Positions 38,948 through 47,359 of a stretch of DNA of 64,000 nt are shown here, in pieces. A program made the translations under genes and the position numbers. This DNA is from Comamonadaceae bacterium (GTDB lineage Bacteria > Pseudomonadota > Gammaproteobacteria > Burkholderiales > Burkholderiaceae_C), in NCBI GenBank assembly GCA_947443645.1, contig CANEXF010000001.1, positions 186,001-250,000 on the forward strand. The letters run 5' to 3'. Position 1 is the first letter of the stretch. Each line of letters begins with the position of its first letter. The notes under the pieces are model-generated. The model searched no databases. It was not told the DNA's origin and saw only the letters and a list, made by a program, of their open reading frames with translations.

Positions 38948-39826
38948 ATGGCAAACCCCAGAATACCGTACGGCTTTTCCAACGAAGGCCCTGCCGTCGT
39001 GCCGCCCGCCGCGGGCAACATTCTTGTGCATCTGGTGGTCAATGTGGAGCATTGGGAATTCGATGCACCCATGCCGCGCACCATCATTACCCCGCCACAC
39101 GGCAAAGAGACGGTTCCCGATGTGCCCAATTTCAGCTGGGCTGACTACGGGATGCGCTGCGGCTTGCCGCGCATCATCGAGGCGATCACTTCTCGGGGCC
39201 TGACCGCATCTACCAGCATCAACGCCGGCGTCATCAAGGCCTATCCGCGCGCGGCAGAGGCCATGCATGCAGCGAACTGGGAGTTCATAGGCCACGGCGT
39301 TCATCAAAAATCCATCAACCATGCAGGCGCAGAGGAAGAAGTCATCAAGCTCAGCCTGGACATGATCGAGGCTTTCACAGGGACACGTCCGCGCGGCTGG
39401 CTTGGCCCAGGCTTGCGCGAAAGTTACAGCACGCCGGAAAATCTCAAGGCCGCCGGTCTTGACTATGTCTTTGACTGGGTCGTTGATGACCTGCCAAATT
39501 GGATGACGACCGCCAACGGACCCTTGCTCAGCCTGCCTTACAACCTCGAGCTCAACGACTCCATCATCTATGCAGTCGAACGGCATTCATCGGACGAGAT
39601 GCTTGAGCGTGTCAAGCGCACGATTGCGCTGTTCGAACGCGAAGCTGTGACCCGACCCAGGGTCATGGCGCTTGGCCTGCATCCACACCTGATTGGTGTT
39701 CCGCACAGGTTTGGGTCCTTCGAGCAGATGCTGGACCTTCTCGTGAAGACCCCTGGCGTTTGCTTCATGCAGGGGCATGACATTGCGGATTGGTACACAT
39801 CACAAGTTCCGCCTCCCAAGGCCTGA
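38948..39826 (+). CDS. Polysaccharide deacetylase family (NodB/PuuE-like) hydrolase
   Basis: 292 residues without a signal peptide, so cytoplasmic. The deacetylase barrel is recognised from NVEHWEFDAPMPR (32-44), the paired histidines GHGVHQKS (His116, His119), GWLGPGLRES near 135 and LGLHPHLIG near 235. The sequence layout is closer to the PuuE-type cyclic-ureide hydrolases (allantoinase) than to cell-wall deacetylases. With the amidase in the same cluster it suggests opening of a cyclic amide or removal of an N-acyl group; this is inference. Confidence 0.8.
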   Translation: MANPRIPYGFSNEGPAVVPPAAGNILVHLVVNVEHWEFDAPMPRTIITPPHGKETVPDVPNFSWADYGMRCGLPRIIEAITSRGLTASTSINAGVIKAYPRAAEAMHAANWEFIGHGVHQKSINHAGAEEEVIKLSLDMIEAFTGTRPRGWLGPGLRESYSTPENLKAAGLDYVFDWVVDDLPNWMTTANGPLLSLPYNLELNDSIIYAVERHSSDEMLERVKRTIALFEREAVTRPRVMALGLHPHLIGVPHRFGSFEQMLDLLVKTPGVCFMQGHDIADWYTSQVPPPKA

Positions 39827-39849
39827 TCGTTAACTACGGAAATTTAATA

Positions 39850-40629
39850 ATGGATCTGAAACTTCACGGACAGCGCGTATTGATCACCGGTGGCTCCAAG
39901 GGCATCGGTCTGGCCATAGCCACTTCTTTTGCCAGGGAAGGTGCTGTACCCATCATTGTTTCCAGATCGGCTGAAGCGCTGGAGCAAGCGGCGCTGGCCG
40001 TTCACAAGGCCACGGGCGTCGTCGCCCAGACAATAGCCGCCGACCTGGGTACGTCCGCTGGCATAGACAGCTTGATGGCGCTTGCGGGCGATGTCGACAT
40101 CCTGGTCAACAACGCGGGCGCGATTCCAGGCGGATCGCTTGCTGATGTGGATGACGCGAAGTGGCGGCAGGCCTGGGAGCTCAAACTCTTTGGCTATATC
40201 AACCTGGTGCGTGCAGTGTTGCCGAGCATGGAGCGGCGCGGTGCAGGCGTGATTGCCAACATTATCGGTATGGCTGGGGCGGCGCCGCGCAATGAATATA
40301 TCTGTGGCTCAACCGCCAATGCGGCACTGATGGCGTTCACGCAAGCCGTAGGTGCTGCCAGCCCCCGCCGTGGCGTGCGCGTGTTTGGCATCAATCCCTC
40401 GCCTACCCGCAGCGACCGCATGGAAGGTATGTTGCGCGCGCAGGCGGTCAAGAAATTGGGCGATGAGGGGCGTTGGATGGAGTTGACAGCTGGCCTGCCA
40501 TTTGGCCGCCTGACCGAGCCGTGCGAGATCGCCGACTTGACGGTATTTAGTTGCTCGCCGCTTTCTGCGTATCTTTCCGGCACTGTCATCAACGTTGATG
40601 GCGGACAGATGTACGCCACGCCCCAATAA
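39850..40629 (+). CDS. Short-chain dehydrogenase/reductase (atypical active site)
   Basis: 259 residues from ATG at 39850; the longer frame upstream overlaps the deacetylase gene. Cofactor motif TGGSKGIG (13-20) and NNAG (87-90) are intact. The catalytic YxxxK is altered: Tyr150 is present but the Lys position is Ser154 (EYICGSTAN), and the usual catalytic Ser region reads NIIGMAG. I recall Y-x-x-G-S variants in other catabolic operons, so this may be a subfamily trait. Role in the cluster: oxidation or reduction of an intermediate. Confidence 0.86.
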   Translation: MDLKLHGQRVLITGGSKGIGLAIATSFAREGAVPIIVSRSAEALEQAALAVHKATGVVAQTIAADLGTSAGIDSLMALAGDVDILVNNAGAIPGGSLADVDDAKWRQAWELKLFGYINLVRAVLPSMERRGAGVIANIIGMAGAAPRNEYICGSTANAALMAFTQAVGAASPRRGVRVFGINPSPTRSDRMEGMLRAQAVKKLGDEGRWMELTAGLPFGRLTEPCEIADLTVFSCSPLSAYLSGTVINVDGGQMYATPQ

Positions 40630-40660
40630 ACGCGCGTCGCCAACAAAGGTAATCGTTTCC

Positions 40661-41830
40661 ATGATCAAGCAGAACAACTACAAATACGAATATGCGGAAT
40701 TGCGTGACGGCGTCCGTGCTGTCGTGTCGCAATTCGACTCACGCTACTGGCAGGAGATGGACGACGCCCGTGCATTTCCCGAAGCCTTCGTCAAGTCCCT
40801 GACGGATGCCGGATGGCTTTCCGCCTTGATCCCCGAGGAGTATGGCGGCTCCAACCTGTCGCTCACCGAGGCCAGCGTGGTGATGGAGGAAATCAACCGG
40901 GCTGGTGGTAATTCCGGCGCATGTCATGGTCAGATGTATGTGATGGGATGTGTGGTGCGCCACGGATCAGAGAAACAAAAGCAGGATCTGTTGCCGCGCA
41001 TTGCAAGCGGTGAGCTCCGCATGCAGTCCATGGCGGTGACGGAGCCAACGACCGGCAGTGACACCACAAAGCTCAAGACAACCGCTGTTCTCAAGGGCGA
41101 CCACTATGAGGTCTCGGGTCAGAAAGTCTGGACCTCGCGCCTGCAGCATTCGGACTACATGCTGCTGCTGGCTCGTACGACGCCGCTTGCCGAAGTGAAG
41201 AAAAAAACCGAAGGCTTGTCGGTATTTCTGGTCGATCTGCGCGAAGAAGTCGGCAAGAGCATCACGGTTCGCCCGATTCGAAATATGGTCAACCACGAGA
41301 CCAACGAAATCTTTATCGACAAGTTACGCATTCCGGTCGAGAACCGCATTGGCGAAGAAGGCCAGGGGCTGAAGTACATTCTTGACGGCCTCAATGCCGA
41401 ACGTATTTTGATTGCTGCTGAATGCGTTGGCGACGGCTACTGGTTTGCGGAGCGTGCCAGCGCCTACGCGAACGACCGCGTGGTTTTTGATCGGCCCATA
41501 GGAAGAAATCAGGGCGTGCAGTTTCCTATTGCACGCTCCTTCATAAATGTAGAGGCCGCCAGCCTGATGCGCTACCGCGCATGCGAGCTCTTTGATGCCG
41601 GCATGAGTTGCGGTGCCGAAGCCAATATGGCCAAGCTGCTTGCTGCCGATGCATCGTGGGAGGCTGCCAATGTCTGCCTTCAGACCCATGGCGGATTTGG
41701 CTTCGCGGCCGAGTACGACATAGAGCGCAAATTCCGGGAAACACGGCTTTACCAGGTTGCGCCTATTTCCACCAATCTCATCTTGTCGTATGTCGGCGAG
41801 CATGTGCTCGGCATGCCCCGGTCCTATTGA
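40661..41830 (+). CDS. Acyl-CoA dehydrogenase
   Basis: 389 residues. FAD/CoA-binding landmarks: MAVTEPTTGSDTTKLKTTAV near 125, GQKVWTSRLQHSDYMLLLAR near 155 and QTHGGFGFAAEYDIERKFRE near 350. The classical base Glu in a YEGT motif is not present (LYQVAPISTN instead); Glu in GLNAERILIA near 245 may serve, as in isovaleryl-CoA dehydrogenase. It would introduce the double bond hydrated by the MaoC-type protein encoded next. Confidence 0.9.
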   Translation: MIKQNNYKYEYAELRDGVRAVVSQFDSRYWQEMDDARAFPEAFVKSLTDAGWLSALIPEEYGGSNLSLTEASVVMEEINRAGGNSGACHGQMYVMGCVVRHGSEKQKQDLLPRIASGELRMQSMAVTEPTTGSDTTKLKTTAVLKGDHYEVSGQKVWTSRLQHSDYMLLLARTTPLAEVKKKTEGLSVFLVDLREEVGKSITVRPIRNMVNHETNEIFIDKLRIPVENRIGEEGQGLKYILDGLNAERILIAAECVGDGYWFAERASAYANDRVVFDRPIGRNQGVQFPIARSFINVEAASLMRYRACELFDAGMSCGAEANMAKLLAADASWEAANVCLQTHGGFGFAAEYDIERKFRETRLYQVAPISTNLILSYVGEHVLGMPRSY

Positions 41831-41841
41831 GCGAGCCAGGA

Positions 41842-42735
41842 ATGACGCAAGATCTTGAGCAGTGGTTGGGGCGCAGACAAACCGTCACCGACACCGTCAG
41901 CGTGGTGCAGGTAAGGCAGATGGCAGCCACTCTGGACGATGCGGTGCGCATGACGCAGCCAGACTCGGCGGCACTGCCTGCGGGCTGGCATTGGCTGTAT
42001 TTCAACCCCATGGAAATTCATTCCAAGCTTGGCAGTGACGGGCATCCGCTACGCGGGGACTTTCTGCCGCCCGTAGAGCTGCCGCGGCGCATGTGGGCCG
42101 GCAGTCGACTCAAGTGGACGCGTGCATTTTCGGTCGGCTCGGTGGTTGAGAAGTCGTCTGAAATTATCAAGCTCACGCGAAAGTCTGGCCGAAGCGGCGA
42201 CATGGTTTTTGTCACCGTGTCGCATAGCTACTCTGATGTGCAGGGCCCGGTACTCACAGAAGAGCATGACATTGTTTACCGCGGCAACCCGAGCGAAGAC
42301 GAAAAGGCCGCGCTTTCGGAACTGGCCGCGAAGGTCGCGCAGAGCGGATTTTCAGCAGAGCGTAGTTTTGAACGCCAGGGTGAGCACAGCAAAGCCGTGC
42401 ATGCAGATCCGGTCATGCTTTTTCGTTACTCTGCCGCCACCTTCAACGGCCACCGCATTCACTATGACCTCGACTACAGCCGCCAGATCGAAGGCTATCC
42501 TGGCCTGGTCGTGCACGGACCGTTGATTGCAACGCTGTTGCTAGGATTTGTCGAAAATCAAATTGCGCCCGGACGCTCCATAAAGTCGTTCGAGTTTCGC
42601 GCCCATAGGCCGACCTTCGATTTCAGCGAATTTCATTTGCACGCATCGAGCACTGATGACAAGAATACGCTGAACCTCTGGTCGACCAACAATCTTGGGC
42701 AGGTCGGGCTGGATGGTCGCGTCACGCTGGCTTGA
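41842..42735 (+). CDS. MaoC/mesaconyl-C4-CoA-hydratase-like dehydratase
   Basis: 297 residues from ATG at 41842; the longer in-frame extension to 41608 lies inside the acyl-CoA dehydrogenase gene. The double hotdog layout (N-terminal FAS1-like dehydratase domain, C-terminal MaoC domain) and FRYSAATFNGHRIHYDLDYS near 190, with the hydratase Asn/His/Asp set, match 3-methylfumaryl (mesaconyl-C4)-CoA or itaconyl-CoA hydratases. Adjacent to a CitE-like lyase, it suggests hydration of an unsaturated dicarboxyl-CoA to a cleavable hydroxyacyl-CoA. Confidence 0.83.
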   Translation: MTQDLEQWLGRRQTVTDTVSVVQVRQMAATLDDAVRMTQPDSAALPAGWHWLYFNPMEIHSKLGSDGHPLRGDFLPPVELPRRMWAGSRLKWTRAFSVGSVVEKSSEIIKLTRKSGRSGDMVFVTVSHSYSDVQGPVLTEEHDIVYRGNPSEDEKAALSELAAKVAQSGFSAERSFERQGEHSKAVHADPVMLFRYSAATFNGHRIHYDLDYSRQIEGYPGLVVHGPLIATLLLGFVENQIAPGRSIKSFEFRAHRPTFDFSEFHLHASSTDDKNTLNLWSTNNLGQVGLDGRVTLA

Positions 42736-42757
42736 AGCTCACTCAGCCTGAATTCAG

Positions 42758-43594
42758 ATGACGCCCATCACCTATCTTTTTGTCCCGGCCCTGCGCACTG
42801 AGCGTATAGCTAAGGCCTTTGCGGCGGGCGCGCATGCCGTCATTGTTGATCTGGAAGATGCAGTTGACATAAGGGACAAGAGCCGTGCGCGTGAACAGCT
42901 TGACGACTTTCTTTCAAGCTCCCCGCAACCAGTCTGGCTGCGTGTCAATGCCGTGTCGACGCCTTGGTTTGCAGACGATAAGGCGCTTATAGAAAAGCAC
43001 TGCCGTCAGTTGGCGGGTGTGATGCTGGCCAAGACGGAGTCGGGCGCTGACATCGACGCACTTGAATTTGACGGCGCGCCGGCGTTGCCAGTCATTGCCC
43101 TCATCGAATCGGCGCGCGGAGTTCTTCGCCTGGGCGACATTTGTACGCACCCACGCCTTAGCCGCCTGGCATATGGTTCGGCTGATTTGTCGCGCGACCT
43201 TGGTTGCGAGGACGACTGGGACGTGCTGGCGTACACGCGAATGCAGCTGGTTCTGCATTCGTCTGCCGCCCGCCTGGCGCCGCCTATCGACGGCGTGACT
43301 TTTGCGCTGGACCAGCCTGAGGTCGTGCAGCACGATGCTGTCCGTGCGGCCCGCATGGGTTTTGCGGGGAAACTTTGTGTACACCCTTCCCAGCTGCAGC
43401 CCACAGTAAAGGGTTTCGCTCCAAGCGAAAGCCAGCGGCAGTGGGCGCTGCAGGTTGTTGCCGCTGCCGACGCGGGCTCGGGCGCGCAGCGACTCAACGG
43501 TCAGCTTGTCGACTCGCCGGTGATTGCGCTGGCGCAGCAGATTCTTCAACGTCACGAAGCGCTTGAGGCGATCGCGTCTTCCCACAGGTTCTAA
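42758..43594 (+). CDS. CitE-like CoA ester lyase (HpcH/HpaI superfamily)
   Basis: 278 residues. TYLFVPALRTERIAKAFA and VIVDLEDAVDIRDKSRARE at the N-terminus, IALIESARGVL near 115 and KLCVHPSQLQP near 208 are CitE/malyl-CoA lyase/citramalyl-CoA lyase landmarks, with the metal-binding Glu/Asp present. Such stand-alone lyases cleave citramalyl-, malyl- or methylmalyl-CoA to acetyl- or propionyl-CoA plus pyruvate or glyoxylate. It would be the terminal C-C cleavage step of the cluster. Confidence 0.88.
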   Translation: MTPITYLFVPALRTERIAKAFAAGAHAVIVDLEDAVDIRDKSRAREQLDDFLSSSPQPVWLRVNAVSTPWFADDKALIEKHCRQLAGVMLAKTESGADIDALEFDGAPALPVIALIESARGVLRLGDICTHPRLSRLAYGSADLSRDLGCEDDWDVLAYTRMQLVLHSSAARLAPPIDGVTFALDQPEVVQHDAVRAARMGFAGKLCVHPSQLQPTVKGFAPSESQRQWALQVVAAADAGSGAQRLNGQLVDSPVIALAQQILQRHEALEAIASSHRF

Positions 43595-43595
43595 A

Positions 43596-44813
43596 GTGAA
43601 AAATTCATCGAAGCCGGTCATTGTTGTGGGTGCGGGTCCAGTCGGGCTGCTGTGTGCGCTGGAGCTGGCCCGCAGAAATGTGCCTGTCCTGGTGCTGGAG
43701 TCTGAGCCCTCTACGACGCTGGATCTGCGCGCAGGCACCTTCCATTCGCCGACACTGGAAATGTTGCAGCCTTCCGGCGTGACCGATGCCATGCTGGTCG
43801 AAGGTATTCGCGTACCGCGATGGCAGGCGCGCGACCGGGAGTATGGGCTGCTTGTGGAGTGGGACCTGTCAGTGCTCAAGGATGACACGCCGTATCCCTT
43901 TCGCCTGCATCTTGAGCAACACAGACTCACGCCGATTCTTCTGGAGATGCTGCTTAGCCACAGCCATGCGCAGGTACTTTTCTCGCATGCTTTCACATCA
44001 ATGACGCAAACCGACGAGGGCGTCACTGTAAGCGCTGCCACAGCGCAAGGTGACGTTCAGTTTGAAGGCAGCTGGCTGATCGGTGCGGACGGTGGACGCA
44101 GCCTGGTGCGCAAGTCGGTGAACATTGGCTTTGATGGCTATACCTGGCCGGAGCGCTACAGCGTGGTGAGCACCATCCATGACTTTGCGCCCGCGGGCTA
44201 CGCCGACAACGCCTACGTCAGCGACCCGGAACAGTGGGTTGCGTTTTTCCGCATGCCGGACAAAGGACCACCTGGACTTTGGCGCATGACCATGCCGGTA
44301 TCGCAGGACGTGTCCGATGAGGAGGTGCTGGCGCCAATGTTTGCGCAAAATGCCATCAACCGAATTCTCAACGCGCCGGCTTCCGGGCGCTATCCGATTG
44401 TTCATCAAAGCGTCTACCGCGTCCATCAGCGGGTAGCCAAGCAGTTCCGCTGTGGACGCGTTCTTCTGGCGGGCGACTCTGCGCATGTCAACAACCCGCT
44501 TGGAGGTTTTGGCCTGAACAGCGGTATTCACGACGCCATGAATCTCAGCGAAAAACTCGCACAGGTATTTAGTGGCCAGGCGTCTGAGAGCCTGCTTGAC
44601 CTGTATGAGCGACAACGCCGCACGGTTGCGATGGAATACGTTCAGAACATTTCCATCAAGAACAAACAGAACCTTGAAGAAAAAGACCTGGCGACACGCC
44701 TAAAAAGATTTTCCGAGTTGAGAGACATAGCGGCGGACCCGAAGAAGACGCGTGACTATCTGTTGACATCTTCCATGATCAACAGCATTAAACGGGCAAA
44801 CGCCATTGAGTAA
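43596..44813 (+). CDS. FAD-dependent aromatic hydroxylase-like monooxygenase
   Basis: 405 residues from the GTG at 43596, one base after the lyase stop. The group A flavoprotein fold is complete: VVGAGPVGLLCALELARR (10-27), the DG motif LIGADGGRSLVRK near 164, and the GD motif VLLAGDSAHVNNPLGGFGLN near 290. Similar enzymes hydroxylate phenols, 3-(3-hydroxyphenyl)propionate or hydroxypyridine acids with NAD(P)H and O2. Its presence hints at an aromatic or heteroaromatic substrate, but no ring-cleavage dioxygenase is in the window. Confidence 0.87.
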   Translation: MKNSSKPVIVVGAGPVGLLCALELARRNVPVLVLESEPSTTLDLRAGTFHSPTLEMLQPSGVTDAMLVEGIRVPRWQARDREYGLLVEWDLSVLKDDTPYPFRLHLEQHRLTPILLEMLLSHSHAQVLFSHAFTSMTQTDEGVTVSAATAQGDVQFEGSWLIGADGGRSLVRKSVNIGFDGYTWPERYSVVSTIHDFAPAGYADNAYVSDPEQWVAFFRMPDKGPPGLWRMTMPVSQDVSDEEVLAPMFAQNAINRILNAPASGRYPIVHQSVYRVHQRVAKQFRCGRVLLAGDSAHVNNPLGGFGLNSGIHDAMNLSEKLAQVFSGQASESLLDLYERQRRTVAMEYVQNISIKNKQNLEEKDLATRLKRFSELRDIAADPKKTRDYLLTSSMINSIKRANAIE

Positions 44814-44843
44814 CTAGGCTTCCTATTTCTTAAAGGAGTTTTC

Positions 44844-45833
44844 ATGTCGAGAACGGGCTTGTCGCATCGATTGCAGTTTTTCTGTCTGGCGGTCGCGCTT
44901 TGCAGTGGGGTTTCGGGTGTGTTGGCTCAAACTGCCAACTGGCCGCAAAAGCCGATCAGGATCATCGTGCCGTTTGCTGCGGGCGGTAACACCGACAGCA
45001 TTGCGCGTCTGACGGCAGAGAGTCTGTCGCGCACGCTGGGGCAGTCGGTGATCGTGGAGAACAAAGCCGGCGCCAATGGTGCGATTGCCGCCGACTTTGT
45101 TGCGCGGTCAGCACCCGACGGCTATACCCTGCTGATGGCCGCCATGCCTGTCCTCGCGATACTTCCGGCGATCACAAAAACCAACTTCAATGTAGCGCGT
45201 GATTTTGTACCTATCAGCATCGTAGGCAGCAACCCCTTTGTCATGGCCATTCACAAGTCTGTGCCTGCAAGCAACGTGCGCGAGTTTGTGGATTACGCCA
45301 GGAAAAACCCCGGAAAGATGAACTATGCATCTGGTGGCTCGGGCAGTGTCTCGCATCTTTCCGCCGCACTCTTTGTCAAACGCGCCGAGCTTGACATGAC
45401 ACACATCAGCTACAAAGGGGGCGGCCCTGCGGTTGCCGATCTGCTGGGGGGGCAGGTTCAGATGTATTTCGGTAATCTTTCTGAACTCGCCTCGCATGTG
45501 GCGGGCGGGCAGATTCGAATCATTGGGGTTTCCAGTTCCCAGCGCGCCCGCCAGCTCGCCGATGTTCCCACTTTCGCCGAATCCGGCTTTCCAGGCTTTC
45601 GGACCTTGACCTGGAACGGATTGGTGGCTCCCGCTGGAACGCCTGCAGCCGTCGTGCAGCAAGTCGCCGAGGCGGTCAAACATGCGGTCGCACAACCAGC
45701 GCTGCAAGCCCGTCTTGGCCTTCTGGGTGTTGACCCCATCGGCAACACGCCGGCCCAGTTTTCCGAAACGCTTCATGCGGACATCAGCACTTGGGCTGAA
45801 GCCGCAAAAGCCAGTAACCTGAAGATTGACTAA
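44844..45833 (+). CDS. Bug-family (TctC-like) solute-binding protein
   Basis: 329 residues with AAAGGAG upstream and a signal peptide ending near VLAQ at ~29. WPQKPIRIIVPFAAGGNTDS at the mature N-terminus and YASGGSGSVSHLSAALF near 165 are the Bug/TctC signature; family members bind carboxylates via the two beta-alpha loops. No TctA/TctB membrane partners are adjacent, as is usual for the expanded Bug family of Burkholderiales. It is probably a second scavenging or sensing protein for the pathway substrate. Confidence 0.9.
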   Translation: MSRTGLSHRLQFFCLAVALCSGVSGVLAQTANWPQKPIRIIVPFAAGGNTDSIARLTAESLSRTLGQSVIVENKAGANGAIAADFVARSAPDGYTLLMAAMPVLAILPAITKTNFNVARDFVPISIVGSNPFVMAIHKSVPASNVREFVDYARKNPGKMNYASGGSGSVSHLSAALFVKRAELDMTHISYKGGGPAVADLLGGQVQMYFGNLSELASHVAGGQIRIIGVSSSQRARQLADVPTFAESGFPGFRTLTWNGLVAPAGTPAAVVQQVAEAVKHAVAQPALQARLGLLGVDPIGNTPAQFSETLHADISTWAEAAKASNLKID

Positions 45834-45835
45834 AG

Positions 45836-46609
45836 ATGTCCACTATCCCGCACAAAACACCAACCACTGACGCCTTGGCCTACCGTGCCAAGGTCGCGGT
45901 CGTGGTTCCTGCCACCAACACGGTTGTTCAGCCAGAAATGGAAGCGATGCGTCCTGCTGGCGTGACCAACCATGTCACCCGCATGCAGCTGCCACCACGG
46001 CCCTATGACGACCAGGAGGCCTACAAAAAGGCGCTTGACACGGAGGAAGGCAATCTTGAGGAGGCACTCCGACTGGTCCTGGTGTGTGAACCCCACGTGG
46101 TCGCGCACGGGCATTCGATTCACTCATTTCGCGGTGATGGACAGCGCGCTCTTGATGAGGAGAAACGGCTGGAAGCCCTGTGTGGCGTGCCGTTCATCAC
46201 GCCTTCACGCGCGGTGCTGGCAGGTCTGCAGGCTATCGGCAATCCCAAGCGCATTGCAATACTCACACCCTACTGGCCGCCGGCCGATGAAATGATCGCC
46301 AGCTTTTTCCGCTCTTGTGGCTACGACGTGGTGGCAACGCATGGCTTGCGCTCGGTCGGCCCGACAGCGGTTGCCCGTTTCACGCATGATCAGGTGATGC
46401 AGGGCTTTGAAGATCTGGACAGTCCGCAGGCGGAAGTCCTGATTCACGTGGGTACCAATTTACCCGTGTCTGCCATGACGCCCGAGATAGAGCGCAAGTT
46501 CGGCAAGCCGCTTATTGGCGTGAATGTGGCAACCTACTGGCTTGCGCTCAGGCGCCTTGGCATTCTTGATAAATTGCCTGGCATGGGCATGCTGGCTGAA
46601 TTGCACTGA
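45836..46609 (+). CDS. Asp/Glu racemase / maleate isomerase / arylmalonate decarboxylase fold protein lacking both cysteines
   Basis: 257 residues, starting two bases after the Bug gene. The substrate-clamp residues are present (VVPATNTVVQPEM, 23-35; TPYWPP near 144). The first catalytic Cys position reads AHGHSIHS (His93) and the second reads HVGTNLP (Gly206), so neither nucleophile of maleate isomerase or Asp/Glu racemase, nor the single Cys of arylmalonate decarboxylase, is there. It is an intact gene, so it may catalyse something different from its family or bind without turnover. Last gene of the catabolic row. Confidence 0.8.
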   Translation: MSTIPHKTPTTDALAYRAKVAVVVPATNTVVQPEMEAMRPAGVTNHVTRMQLPPRPYDDQEAYKKALDTEEGNLEEALRLVLVCEPHVVAHGHSIHSFRGDGQRALDEEKRLEALCGVPFITPSRAVLAGLQAIGNPKRIAILTPYWPPADEMIASFFRSCGYDVVATHGLRSVGPTAVARFTHDQVMQGFEDLDSPQAEVLIHVGTNLPVSAMTPEIERKFGKPLIGVNVATYWLALRRLGILDKLPGMGMLAELH

Positions 46610-46668
46610 GAGCCATGTTTTTGCGCGGCACCATGAGCCGCTCAAAAACGACAGCCAGCCCAGCCAGG

Positions 46669-47133
46669 TCAAGGCAATTTGCGCAAGGTGAAGTGCTGGT
46701 CTGGCGCGTTTTCTGCTGCGCCGCTGCTGGTGTTCTTCCAGTGGCCTTGAAACAGCCGGCCGCAAGAGCCCGCAACCATCTCGGCGTTCCAGGTGCCGGT
46801 GATGCTCAGGTTGTCGGAAGACTCATCAAGCAGCAGCATGCCGTCTTCGAGGTCGCCAGCCAGCGCGGCTTTGGCTGGGCCCAGATCCCGGCTCACCGTT
46901 CCGGCCAGGCTGTCTGAGAACTCGGCGTGTCGCTCCAGCAGCATGCTGACCTTGGCCGACATGCCTGCAGGTGCCTTGTCAAAACGCACGGCCCACAAGC
47001 CAAACAACTGCTCGGCCTTCATGTCGCTCGGCGCCGGGCAATCGGCGTTCTTGGCGTTTTGAGCGTTCGCGCCCGTAGCCAGGGCGTAGGCAGCTATTAA
47101 AAAAATAGCGAAGAGGCGATTGTTCAAGTTCAT
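46669..47133 (-). CDS. Exported hypothetical protein
   Basis: 154 residues from ATG at 47133 (MNLNNRLFAIFLIAAYALAT). Signal peptide to about residue 24 (ANAQ), then a mature domain with two cysteines (DCPAPSD, GSCGRLFQG) and the phrase LFGLWAVRF, suggesting a small periplasmic beta-barrel-like domain. I do not recognise the family. The signal-peptide region is encoded by a GCTA...TAGC repeat, as is that of dsbD at 59.7 kb. Confidence 0.68.
   Translation of the reverse strand: MNLNNRLFAIFLIAAYALATGANAQNAKNADCPAPSDMKAEQLFGLWAVRFDKAPAGMSAKVSMLLERHAEFSDSLAGTVSRDLGPAKAALAGDLEDGMLLLDESSDNLSITGTWNAEMVAGSCGRLFQGHWKNTSSGAAENAPDQHFTLRKLP
47053..47109 (-). repeat. GCTA...TAGC interspersed repeat, copy D, encoding a signal peptide
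   Basis: 17-base core at 47093-47109. On the minus strand it reads GCTATTTTTTTAATAGC followed by TGCCTACGCCCTGGCTACGG and GCGCGAACGC. It encodes AIFLIAAYALATGANA of the exported protein. The sequence is about 75 percent identical over 57 bases to copy G in dsbD. Confidence 0.72.
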
Positions 47134-47359
47134 GTTCGATGGTTTCGACGGCCGGTGATTGAAAAGTGGGGCACGCACGACAGGCGGACGTCGGTTGGCG
47201 CAGCTTGCGGTCGGTGTTGCGAACACCGGGCCACTACGTCGCTGACTTGCGCACTATCTCACGATTAAGCCTTTGATTGCGGTGATGGACGCAAAACCCG
47301 CATCGGTTCAGTTTGGTTAAAGCTACACTTTTTACACATAGTAACAAAGAGGGTGATAA

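Noticed and set aside
42914-44041. 375-residue minus-strand frame opposite the CitE-like and flavin monooxygenase genes
   Set aside because: Antisense shadow, no recognisable domain, overlaps two well-supported genes.
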